DNA from: Pseudomonadales bacterium
GTDB taxonomy: Bacteria; Pseudomonadota; Gammaproteobacteria; Steroidobacterales; Steroidobacteraceae
Length of the DNA: 8,739 nt
Direction: 5' to 3'
Assembly (NCBI GenBank): GCA_020442965.1
Contig: JAGRJB010000233.1
Span: 1 to 8,739 of the forward strand
In this document: piece by piece, positions 1 to 6,119 of the stretch
How positions within the stretch are numbered: position 1 is the stretch's first letter
Layout of the letters: each line of letters opens with the position of its first letter
Position numbers and translations under genes: made by a program
The notes under the pieces: generated by a model
The model's database searches: none
Told to the model about the DNA's origin: nothing
The model's input: the letters and a program-made list of their open reading frames with translations, nothing else

Positions 1-1535
1 CGTTAGGCACGTTCATGCAAGTGCTCGACACGACCATTGCCAACGTATCGTTGCCAACGATCGCCGGCAATCTCGGCGCGACCACCGATCAGGGCACCTG
101 GATCATTACCTCATTTGCGGTCGCCAACGGTGTTGCGGTGCCGCTGACCGGTTGGCTGATGCAGCGCTACGGTACGGTGCGCACTTTCGTTATATCGCTG
201 TTCCTGTTCACACTGGCATCTTTTCTCTGCGCCGTTGCCTGGAGCCTGCCGACACTGGTGCTGTTCCGCGTGATACAGGGTGCGGTTTCAGGTCCGATGA
301 TCCCCGGATCGCAGGCGTTGCTGATTTCCATCTTTCCGCCCGGCAAACGTACGACTGCACTGGGCATCTGGTCGATCACCACACTGGTAGCGCCGATCAC
401 CGGTCCGATACTCGGTGGCTACATTTCCGACAATTTTCACTGGAGCTGGATCTTCCTGATCAATGTGCCGGTCGGGCTGTTCGCTTCAGTGCTGTGCTGG
501 CGAGGTCTGTCAACGCGGGAAACCAAGACGCGCAAGTTGCCGATCGATACCGTTGGTCTTTCTCTGCTGGTAGTGTGGGTCGGCGCGCTGCAGATTGCGC
601 TCGACACGGGCAAGAATGCCGACTGGTTCGCGTCGCCGCAGATCGTGATCCTGGCGCTGGTCGCCGCAGTCGGGTGCATCGCCTGGATCGTATGGGAACT
701 GACCGACGAGCACCCCATAGTCGATCTGTCACTGTTTCGAAAGCGCAATTTCGCCTTGGGGACGCTGTCGCTTTGCTTGGGCTACGCGGTCATGTTCGCC
801 AATGTCATGCTGCTACCACTGTGGCTGCAGACGCACGTCGGCTACAACGCGACCTGGGCAGGACTGGTGGCGGCACCGAGTGGTGTGGTTGCCGTACTGC
901 TAACACCCTTGGTGACGCGATTCATGTCGCGTACCGATGCGCGCTGGTTCGCGACCATCTCGCTGCTGGCATTCGCCGGTTCGTACTACCTGCGGGCCAA
1001 TCTCACGGCCGATGCCTCGCTATGGAATTTCGTCGCGCCGATGCTGGTACAGGGCATCGGCATGTCGACATTCTTCATAGCGCTGGTCGCGATTTCGCTG
1101 CAGGACATCGAACCGGCACAAATCCCGTCGGCAACCGGTATCGCGAATTTCTCGCGCATCACCGCCGCCGGGTTCGCAGCCTCGCTGACGACCACGTTGT
1201 GGGATCGGCGGGAAGCACTGCACCAAAGCCAGCTCGCGGAGGCAACAAGCGTCTACGAGCCGGCGATGCAGCAGGCGATGCAGTCACTGCACCACTTCGG
1301 CTTCAGCGATCTACAAAGCTACGCGATGATCCTGCACACGCTCGTGAACCAGGCCTATCTGATGGCATCGATCGATCTGTTCTGGCTGTCAACCTGGGTG
1401 GCTTTGGCGCTGACCGGCGTGATCTGGCTGACGCGGCGCGCTGTCGGCAGTGGCGCGCCTGCGGCGGCGCTGCCGATTGCAACGGACCTTGGCAGCACTA
1501 ACACCCAGGCCCGCTCCGGGCGCGGGCAGTCTTGA
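1..1535 (+). CDS. emrB: EmrB-type multidrug exporter, MFS DHA2 family (5'-truncated by window edge)
   Basis: Inner-membrane, proton-driven drug exporter of the DHA2 (14-helix) major facilitator family; EmrB works with the periplasmic adaptor EmrA and an outer-membrane channel. The frame is open from base 3 and the residues before the ATG at base 15 (LGTF) continue the family pattern TFMQVLDTTIANV, so that ATG is an internal methionine and the true start lies outside the window. Counting from that Met: the D1 motif region LDTTIANVSLPTI at 4-16, the loop 2-3 motif GWLMQRYG at 46-53, motif C APITGPILGGY at 126-136, and HWSWIFLINVPVG at 142-154, all very like E. coli EmrB. Many hydrophobic segments follow up to a short polar tail rich in Ala, Ser and Gly. 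emrA would be expected upstream. It converges on tRNA-Lys and shares no evident function with the minus-strand genes. Family assignment is secure; the substrate cannot be told. Confidence 0.95.
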   Translation, partial: LGTFMQVLDTTIANVSLPTIAGNLGATTDQGTWIITSFAVANGVAVPLTGWLMQRYGTVRTFVISLFLFTLASFLCAVAWSLPTLVLFRVIQGAVSGPMIPGSQALLISIFPPGKRTTALGIWSITTLVAPITGPILGGYISDNFHWSWIFLINVPVGLFASVLCWRGLSTRETKTRKLPIDTVGLSLLVVWVGALQIALDTGKNADWFASPQIVILALVAAVGCIAWIVWELTDEHPIVDLSLFRKRNFALGTLSLCLGYAVMFANVMLLPLWLQTHVGYNATWAGLVAAPSGVVAVLLTPLVTRFMSRTDARWFATISLLAFAGSYYLRANLTADASLWNFVAPMLVQGIGMSTFFIALVAISLQDIEPAQIPSATGIANFSRITAAGFAASLTTTLWDRREALHQSQLAEATSVYEPAMQQAMQSLHHFGFSDLQSYAMILHTLVNQAYLMASIDLFWLSTWVALALTGVIWLTRRAVGSGAPAAALPIATDLGSTNTQARSGRGQS

Positions 1536-1610
1536 GACCCAGTGGCGGGTCGCGCTCGGCTCGGTCGGGAGTTTGCCGTGTCCGTACCGACGCACTGTCA
1601 CGATCGAATG

Positions 1611-1663
1611 ACAGAATAAACACGAGGTAATACAAATAAGCAATTGATTTTAATATATAAAAA
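1611..1663. other. AT-rich segment between emrB and the 3' end of tRNA-Lys
   Basis: This stretch of about 53 bases is made almost only of A and T in an otherwise GC-rich window and lies immediately after the CCA end of the tRNA. Read on the minus strand, the tRNA is followed at once by five T residues and then ATATATTAAAAT, which may help end tRNA transcription, but there is no strong GC stem before the T run. Just to its left is the short inverted repeat CTGTCA-N8-TGACAG (1595-1614). No coding potential is seen. Confidence 0.4.
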
Positions 1664-1739
1664 TGGTGGGCCCTGTGCGATTCGAACGCACGACCAACTA
1701 GTTAAAAGCCAGCTGCTCTACCGACTGAGCTAAGGGCCC
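1664..1739 (-). tRNA. tRNA-Lys (anticodon UUU)
   Basis: A complete 76-base tRNA reads on the minus strand. The acceptor stem is GGGCCCT paired with AGGGCCC, followed by discriminator A and an encoded CCA. The D arm is GCTC-AGTCGGTA-GAGC. The anticodon stem is GCTGG/CTAGT, with two G-T wobble pairs, around the loop CTTTTAA, giving anticodon TTT. The T arm is GTGCG-TTCGAAT-CGCAC. In Pseudomonas a tRNA-Lys follows tol-pal-ybgF-queE-queC, and in E. coli lysT follows ybgF, so this tRNA marks the normal right-hand border of the Tol-Pal block; here fliG and fliM stand in between. It points in the same direction as fliM, 129 bases behind it. I see no convincing dedicated promoter in that gap. Confidence 0.97.
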
Positions 1740-1868
1740 GTGAACCGGGTTGCGGCGCAGACCTCTAAAGCGCACGGATGCGCGGGCGTCGCCGACGATG
1801 GCGCGCGATATTACAGCAAGCAGGCCGACATGTCCGCCAATGAGACAACACCGCCCAAGCCAGCGGTG

Positions 1869-2873
1869 TCACACACGGCTGAGGGCCGAGTCCGCCACGG
1901 CATCGACCCGCGCATAGTGCTCCTCGACGCGCACGGCCTGGGAACCACCGGATACGCCATAGCTGCCCCGCACAATGGGCACGTCCTCGGCATAGACGGT
2001 CGCCTGCCCGGCAAAGTCGATCGGCAGTACGTCGCCCACCTGCATATTGAGTAACCGCTCAAGCGTGATCTCGGTCTGTCCAAGCACGGAGCGCAACTCG
2101 ACCTTGGCATGCTCGATCTCCTCGCGCAGCGTTCGATACCATCGATCATCGTTCTCGGCGCGATCGCCTTGAATTCCGGAATCGAGCATATCGCGCAGCG
2201 GCTCGATCATCGAGTACGGCATGGTGATATGCAGATCGCCGCCGCCGCCCTCGAGATTGAGCTGGAACGAACTGATAACGACCACTTCACTCGGCGCCAC
2301 GATGTTGGCGAAATGTGGGTTCATCTCAGTCGAGAGGTACTCCACGTCGATGGGTGCTACCTGCGACCAGGCCTCTTTCATATCCTTGAAGAGGCTGTTC
2401 AAGATCAACTGGATGATGCGCGACTCGGTGGCCGTAAAGTCGCGCGCCTCGAGCGCTGGCGGCTTACCACTGCCGCCGAAGAAGTTGTCGACCACCGAGA
2501 ACACGAGCTTCGGATCCAGGACCACCAGCGCTGTGCCGCGCAATGGATTCACTCGCACGAGATTGAGGCTGGTGGGCAGCTCCAGCGTGCGCATGTAGTC
2601 GGCGAATTTTCGCGTTTGTACCGGCTGCACCGTAATGTCCGACGAGCGTCGCAGCATGTTGTAGACACTGTTGCGAAACAATCGCGCAAAGCGCTCATTG
2701 ATCATCTCGAGCGTTGGCATGCGGCCACGGACGATGCGCATTTCGCGGCTGAAATCGTAGTTGCGCACCGCACCGCGTGCTTCGGCGGGACTGTCGGTGC
2801 TCACCGCACCGTCATCGACGCCCTTCAACAACGCGTCGACCTCTGCCTGCTCGAGTACATTTTCCTCGGCCAT
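1869..2873 (-). CDS. fliM: flagellar motor switch protein FliM
   Basis: FliM is the middle C-ring protein of the flagellar motor: it binds CheY-P, FliG and FliN and sets the direction of rotation. The 334-residue product has the usual length. Residues 7-16 (LEQAEVDALL) are the N-terminal CheY-P binding peptide, normally LSQxEIDALL. The CheC-like middle domain runs from about 45 to 230, with FFGGSGKP at 131-138 where the FliG-contact GGxG motif is expected, and NPHFANIVAPSEVVV at 185-199. The C-terminal SpoA (FliN-like) domain spans about 250-325. The ATG shares one base with the fliG stop (TGATG), and GGGGAG eight bases upstream is a good ribosome site, so the pair is probably translationally coupled. 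No fliN follows; the next gene is tRNA-Lys. All domains look intact, so there is no sign of decay. Confidence 0.96.
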   Translation of the reverse strand: MAEENVLEQAEVDALLKGVDDGAVSTDSPAEARGAVRNYDFSREMRIVRGRMPTLEMINERFARLFRNSVYNMLRRSSDITVQPVQTRKFADYMRTLELPTSLNLVRVNPLRGTALVVLDPKLVFSVVDNFFGGSGKPPALEARDFTATESRIIQLILNSLFKDMKEAWSQVAPIDVEYLSTEMNPHFANIVAPSEVVVISSFQLNLEGGGGDLHITMPYSMIEPLRDMLDSGIQGDRAENDDRWYRTLREEIEHAKVELRSVLGQTEITLERLLNMQVGDVLPIDFAGQATVYAEDVPIVRGSYGVSGGSQAVRVEEHYARVDAVADSALSRV

Positions 2874-3883
2874 CAGACGAACTCCCCGCCGCCCTTACCC
2901 AGCATGATGGTGCCAGCTTCCGCCATGCGTCTCACGACTATCAACATTTCCTTCTGTGCGGCCTCGACATCGCTCAGGCGCACGGGGCCTTTCGACTCGA
3001 GATCATCCTTCAGGATCTCAGCAGCGCGCTGCGACATGTTCTTGAAGAACTTCTCCTTCAGTATGTCGTCGACACCCTTGAGTGCCAGAATGAGTTGGTC
3101 ACCCTGCACTTCGCGCAACAGTTCCTGCAGGCCACGATCGTCGAGGTCGATCAGATCGCCGAATGTGAAGATCAGGTCGTGCAACTTGGCTGCCAGTGCC
3201 TCGTCCACGGAGCCAATGTGCTCCATCACGGTCGTTTCGATGCTGGCTTCGAGATTGTTGATGATATTGGCCGCAACTTTGGGGCCACCGAATACCGACG
3301 CCTTCGAGTTGGCATTGCCGGCGAACATTTTTTCCATCACGCCGTCGAGCTCATTGAGCGCCATGGGTTGCACGCCATCGAGCACCGCGATGCGCATCAG
3401 AATATCGGACTTCGCGTTATCGGGCAGCTGCGAGAGAATCGCGGCGGCATGCTCGGGCTCAAGGTACGCGAGTACAATCGCGACAATTTGCGGATGCTCG
3501 TTGCGCATCATCTCCGAGACTGCCTTCGGATCCATCCACTTGACGGCATCGAGTCCACGGCTCGAGCGCCCGCCCAGAATTCGGTCCATCACACCGGCGG
3601 CACGATCTTCACCGAGTGCGTTCGCTAACACCTTGCGCAGGTAGTCGTCGGTGCCGACCCCGAGCGAGGTGTGACTCTCGGTCGCCTCGGTGAAATCCTC
3701 GAGCACGCGGCTGACATCGTCGCGCGAAACGCTCAGCTGCGAGAGAATCGCGGCGCCGACTTTCTGTACATCTCGCGGACTCATGTGCTTGAGTACCGCC
3801 GACGCCTCCTGCTCACCGAGCGCCAATAGCAGGATCGCGGCGCGATCCGTGCCTTGACGACTGCCAGCGCTCACGCTCGCCAT
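2873..3883 (-). CDS. fliG: flagellar motor switch protein FliG
   Basis: FliG forms the upper C-ring, anchored to FliF in the MS ring by its N-terminal domain, and receives torque from the MotA stator through its C-terminal domain. The 336-residue product is full length (E. coli 331). The N-domain begins GTDRAAILLLALGEQEA (11-27). The middle-domain EHPQ motif that contacts FliM is at 129-132. The Gly-Gly hinge before the C-domain is G199-G200. The torque-helix region LIDLDDRGLQELLREV (244-259) keeps D248, D249 and R257, and MSQRAAEIL is at 283-291. The ATG is well placed behind AGAGGT. It is the first gene of a two-gene operon with fliM and has its own sigma-54 promoter in the 141-base gap after queC. 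The usual neighbours fliE, fliF, fliH and fliI are absent. Confidence 0.97.
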   Translation of the reverse strand: MASVSAGSRQGTDRAAILLLALGEQEASAVLKHMSPRDVQKVGAAILSQLSVSRDDVSRVLEDFTEATESHTSLGVGTDDYLRKVLANALGEDRAAGVMDRILGGRSSRGLDAVKWMDPKAVSEMMRNEHPQIVAIVLAYLEPEHAAAILSQLPDNAKSDILMRIAVLDGVQPMALNELDGVMEKMFAGNANSKASVFGGPKVAANIINNLEASIETTVMEHIGSVDEALAAKLHDLIFTFGDLIDLDDRGLQELLREVQGDQLILALKGVDDILKEKFFKNMSQRAAEILKDDLESKGPVRLSDVEAAQKEMLIVVRRMAEAGTIMLGKGGGEFV

Positions 3884-3888
3884 GGACT

Positions 3889-3894
3889 ACCTCT
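3889..3894 (-). promoter_or_regulatory. ribosome binding site of fliG
   Basis: AGAGGT on the minus strand, five bases before the ATG, is the best Shine-Dalgarno sequence in the window and fixes the fliG start. It lies about 25 bases downstream of the predicted sigma-54 transcription start. Confidence 0.7.
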
Positions 3895-3928
3895 AGGGTC
3901 AAACCAGATATTGAATTGCTGGTGATGG

Positions 3929-3944
3929 AGCAACATTCGTGCCA
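3929..3944 (-). promoter_or_regulatory. sigma-54 (RpoN) promoter driving fliG-fliM
   Basis: The minus strand reads TGGCACGAATGTTGCT. This matches the sigma-54 -24/-12 consensus TGGCACG-N4-TTGCW at every defined position, including the near-invariant GG and GC and their exact spacing. It lies in the noncoding gap between queC and fliG and points toward fliG. Counting about 12 bases from the GC puts transcription start near 3918, leaving a leader of about 35 bases with a good ribosome site. Sigma-54 control of early and middle flagellar genes by FleQ/FlrA or FlrC-type activators is established in Pseudomonas and Vibrio. No sigma-70 promoter of comparable quality is visible in the gap. Confidence 0.85.
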
Positions 3945-3993
3945 CAACGATGGCGGCGATCGCGAGCAACTGGGCGCGTTGTGCAAGGCGGCA

Positions 3994-4011
3994 GCGTCAA
4001 ATATTTGACGC
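3994..4011. promoter_or_regulatory. 18-bp perfect palindrome, probable FleQ-like activator site
   Basis: GCGTCAAATATTTGACGC is identical to its reverse complement. Its inner 14 bases, GTCAAATATTTGAC, agree with the published Pseudomonas FleQ consensus GTCAATAAATTGAC at 11 of 14 positions, including both half-sites GTCAA and TTGAC. Its centre is about 85 bases upstream of the predicted sigma-54 start, a normal distance for an enhancer-binding activator. It starts 14 bases past the queC stop codon. It could fold as a short hairpin in queC mRNA, but no T run follows, so an intrinsic terminator is unlikely. The identity of the binding protein is inferred. Confidence 0.6.
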
Positions 4012-4024
4012 CGTGGCGCGCGGC

Positions 4025-4705
4025 TCAAGCATAGCGCGTCGTATCCGCCACACCAGCGGCAACGAAGCCCTCGCGACGCAGGCGACAGGAGTCGCAACGC
4101 CCGCAGGCGCGACCCGCGCTATCAGCCTGATAGCACGAGACCGTGAGCGAATAGTCGACACCCAGTGCCACACCGTGACGGATGATCTGCGCTTTACTCA
4201 ATTGCATCAGCGGCGCTCGCACCGTGATCTCAGCGCCTTCGACCCCCGCCTTGGTGGCGAGGCGCGCGAGTCGATCGAACGCTGCGATGAACTCCGGACG
4301 ACAGTCTGGGTACCCGGAGTAGTCCACCGAATTGACGCCCAGGTAGATGTCGTGCGCCTGCAGCACCTCGGCCCACGCGAGCGCCAGCGACAACATGATC
4401 GTATTGCGCGCGGGTACATATGTGCTGGGAATGCCCTCACTCGCCGCCGTTGGAACAGCGATGCTGCGGTCGGTGAGCGCCGAGCCGCCGATGTGCGCGA
4501 AGTCGACCGCCATGATGCGATGCTCGGTCGCCCCCAGTGCCTCCGCAACGCGACGAGCTGCGGCCAGTTCGACTGCATGCCGCTGTCCGTAGTCGACCGA
4601 GAGCGCATAGCAGTCGAACTCGGCGTCGCGCGCCATCGCCAGCACGGTGGCGGAATCGAGCCCGCCCGACAGCAGTACCACAGCCTTGCGTGCGGCAGCT
4701 ACCAA
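4025..4705 (-). CDS. queC: 7-cyano-7-deazaguanine (preQ0) synthase QueC
   Basis: QueC converts 7-carboxy-7-deazaguanine to preQ0 with ATP and ammonia, the last step before the branch to queuosine in tRNA; it is cytosolic. In the 226-residue product the PP-loop ATP site SGGLDS is at 13-18, [18 protein letters not shown] at 96-113, and [18 protein letters not shown] at 123-140. The zinc site has four cysteines at 191, 201, 204 and 207. Length is normal. The start is uncertain: the frame shown opens with TTG, 8 bases after the cpoB stop and without a clear ribosome site; a GTG at codon 9 (base 4681) would leave only four residues before the PP-loop, so TTG is preferred. It probably belongs to the Tol-Pal transcript. 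queE, its usual neighbour in Pseudomonas, is missing between cpoB and queC. Confidence 0.95.
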   Translation of the reverse strand: MVAAARKAVVLLSGGLDSATVLAMARDAEFDCYALSVDYGQRHAVELAAARRVAEALGATEHRIMAVDFAHIGGSALTDRSIAVPTAASEGIPSTYVPARNTIMLSLALAWAEVLQAHDIYLGVNSVDYSGYPDCRPEFIAAFDRLARLATKAGVEGAEITVRAPLMQLSKAQIIRHGVALGVDYSLTVSCYQADSAGRACGRCDSCRLRREGFVAAGVADTTRYA

Positions 4706-4713
4706 GGTTGATA

Positions 4714-5475
4714 TCAGCGGGCAGCCGCTGGCATTCGCTGCAACCGCTCGCCAGCGAGGCGTGCAGCCTCGGTCCCGGGAAATCGCTGAATGACCGAGTT
4801 CAGCGTCGTACGCGCCGCGTCGTAGCGCTTTTGTTCGTATTGGGTAAAGCCCAGTTTGACGAGTGCATCGGGCGCTTTACGCGAGGTCGGCCAGACATCC
4901 ACCGTGCGCTGAAACGCGGCGCCCGCATTCCCGTAATCGCGCGTCACATAATAAGCCTCGCCCAACCAGTACTGCGCGTTGCTGGCAGCTGATCCGTCGG
5001 GATAGTTCGCCAGATACCGCTTGAACCCATCGATTGCCACGGCATAGCTGCCGGACTTGAGGGCATTAAAAGCCTGATCGTAGGCGATTTCATCCGCCGC
5101 TCCGGCCGAAGCGGCGGCGCCGCCGCGAACCTCACCCAAGCCTGACGCGCCCGCCAGTCCCGCAGCGTTGCCTTCCAACACGGCGAGCCGCCGCTCGAGG
5201 TCGCCATACAGGTTGCGCTGCTGACTTCGGCCACCATCAGTCTGGTTCTCCAGCTGCTCCACGCTGCCACGCAAGCTACGCACCTCAGCCTGCAATGTAT
5301 CGATGCGCTTGGAGAGATCGAGCAGACTGTTGTTAGTGACGACGCGCTCGACACGCGTCACGCGTCCGTCCAGATCGCTCAGGCGGATCATGACGGGATC
5401 CTCGTCCGGCGCGGTCGCGCAACCGGCGAGTATCAGCGCCGCACAGACGCTCCCTATCCTCCGTATAGTTGCCAT
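4714..5475 (-). CDS. cpoB: Tol-Pal system protein CpoB/YbgF, lipoprotein variant
   Basis: CpoB binds TolA in the periplasm and links outer-membrane constriction with PBP1B-driven septal wall synthesis at division. The 253-residue product has an N-terminal coiled coil at about 30-105 (hydrophobic spacing in [21 protein letters not shown]), a Gly/Ala-rich linker at about 103-127, and a TPR domain at about 129-250 (for example [24 protein letters not shown] and [22 protein letters not shown]). The N-terminus [19 protein letters not shown] ends in a lipobox LAGC with Cys19 and Ala at +2, which predicts lipid attachment and sorting to the outer membrane. E. coli CpoB instead has an ordinary cleaved signal and is soluble. 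The ATG is 8 bases after the pal stop, with GAGG six bases before it. Family assignment is firm; lipidation is predicted. Confidence 0.93.
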   Translation of the reverse strand: MATIRRIGSVCAALILAGCATAPDEDPVMIRLSDLDGRVTRVERVVTNNSLLDLSKRIDTLQAEVRSLRGSVEQLENQTDGGRSQQRNLYGDLERRLAVLEGNAAGLAGASGLGEVRGGAAASAGAADEIAYDQAFNALKSGSYAVAIDGFKRYLANYPDGSAASNAQYWLGEAYYVTRDYGNAGAAFQRTVDVWPTSRKAPDALVKLGFTQYEQKRYDAARTTLNSVIQRFPGTEAARLAGERLQRMPAAAR

Positions 5476-5483
5476 CTGCAGCC

Positions 5484-6020
5484 TCAGCGCAGGTAGATGA
5501 TTTCGACGCGACGATTTTGCGCATAGGCATCTTCATCGCTGCCGGCAACCGCCGGGCGTTCCTCGCCATAGCTCACCGTGCTGAGCTGTGCCTCACCGAC
5601 GCCCTGCAGCATCAATACGCGGCGGACTGCCTGCGCCCGCCGCTCGCCCAAACCAATGTTGTACTCACGCGAGCCGCGCTCGTCCGCATGGCCTTCGAGG
5701 CGAACTCGGGTCGCTGGATTGTTAGCCAGATAGCGCGCATGCGCCGTGACAACTTCCTGGGAGTCCGCCCGGATTTCGGCACTGTCGTAGTCAAAATAAA
5801 TGATCCGGCGCGAGAGCAACGCACCTGTGGGGCCCTCGGCGTCTTCACCGCCACCGACCATGCCAGCACTACTGCTGACCGCATCGCTGTCAGCCGCACC
5901 GGCCGTCACCGCCGAGGTATCACCCACGTTAGCGTCCGGGCGCGTACCCTTCTTGCCGAGCGAGCAACCTGACAGCAGCAACGTCGCCGCGATCGCGCTC
6001 ACTAGCAGTAGTTGTCTCAT
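5484..6020 (-). CDS. pal: peptidoglycan-associated lipoprotein Pal
   Basis: Pal is an outer-membrane lipoprotein that grips peptidoglycan through its OmpA-like domain and is handed over by TolB. I start it at the ATG at 6020, giving 178 residues, because this ATG opens a classical lipoprotein signal MRQLLLVSAIAATLLLSGC with Cys19, and GGAG lies eight bases upstream. An in-frame start 42 bases earlier would put a polar extension before the signal. After a Ser/Gly/Ala linker (20-66) the OmpA domain runs from about 70 to 178: YFDYDSAEI at 75-83, the peptidoglycan-binding stretch LEGHADERGSREYNIGLGERR at 108-128, SYGEERP at 150-156, and QNRRVEIIYL at 168-177. The 99 bases between tolB and pal are the widest gap in the Tol block and may hold an internal promoter, as is known for pal in E. 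coli. Confidence 0.96.
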   Translation of the reverse strand: MRQLLLVSAIAATLLLSGCSLGKKGTRPDANVGDTSAVTAGAADSDAVSSSAGMVGGGEDAEGPTGALLSRRIIYFDYDSAEIRADSQEVVTAHARYLANNPATRVRLEGHADERGSREYNIGLGERRAQAVRRVLMLQGVGEAQLSTVSYGEERPAVAGSDEDAYAQNRRVEIIYLR

Positions 6021-6028
6021 ATCTCTAA

Positions 6029-6032
6029 CTCC
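6029..6032 (-). promoter_or_regulatory. ribosome binding site of pal
   Basis: GGAG on the minus strand stands eight bases before the ATG at 6020 and supports that start over the upstream in-frame ATG at 6062. Confidence 0.55.
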
Positions 6033-6119
6033 ATTCTTGCTTGGCTGCGAGTTGTAACACACTTGTAACGCCTGGAGCAGCGTGTCACCGTTGGGAGACC
6101 CGCTGAAGCCACTAACCGA

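Noticed and set aside
152..1501. A 449-codon plus-strand frame inside emrB
   Set aside because: It lies in another frame of an unmistakable EmrB, and its product is Arg/Ala-rich with no membrane pattern or motif; it is a shadow.
1536..1551. GACCC-N6-GGGTC as an emrB terminator
   Set aside because: The stem has only five pairs and no T run follows on the plus strand.
2109..3644. A plus-strand open frame of 511 codons opposite fliM and fliG
   Set aside because: It crosses the fliM-fliG junction antisense to two clearly recognised genes, its product shows no family motif, and long antisense frames are common in GC-rich genes.
3898..3915. A second FleQ-like site, GTCAA-N8-TTGAA, between the predicted start and fliG
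   Set aside because: The half-sites are spaced eight bases apart instead of four and one is degenerate; too weak to call.
3994..4011. The 18-bp palindrome as an intrinsic terminator for queC
   Set aside because: No T run follows on the minus strand and the stem centre is AT-rich; the match to an activator site and the distance from the sigma-54 promoter fit better.
6021..6062. Upstream in-frame ATG for pal at 6062
   Set aside because: It would place 14 polar residues before the lipoprotein signal; the ATG at 6020 has both a ribosome site and a standard signal peptide.
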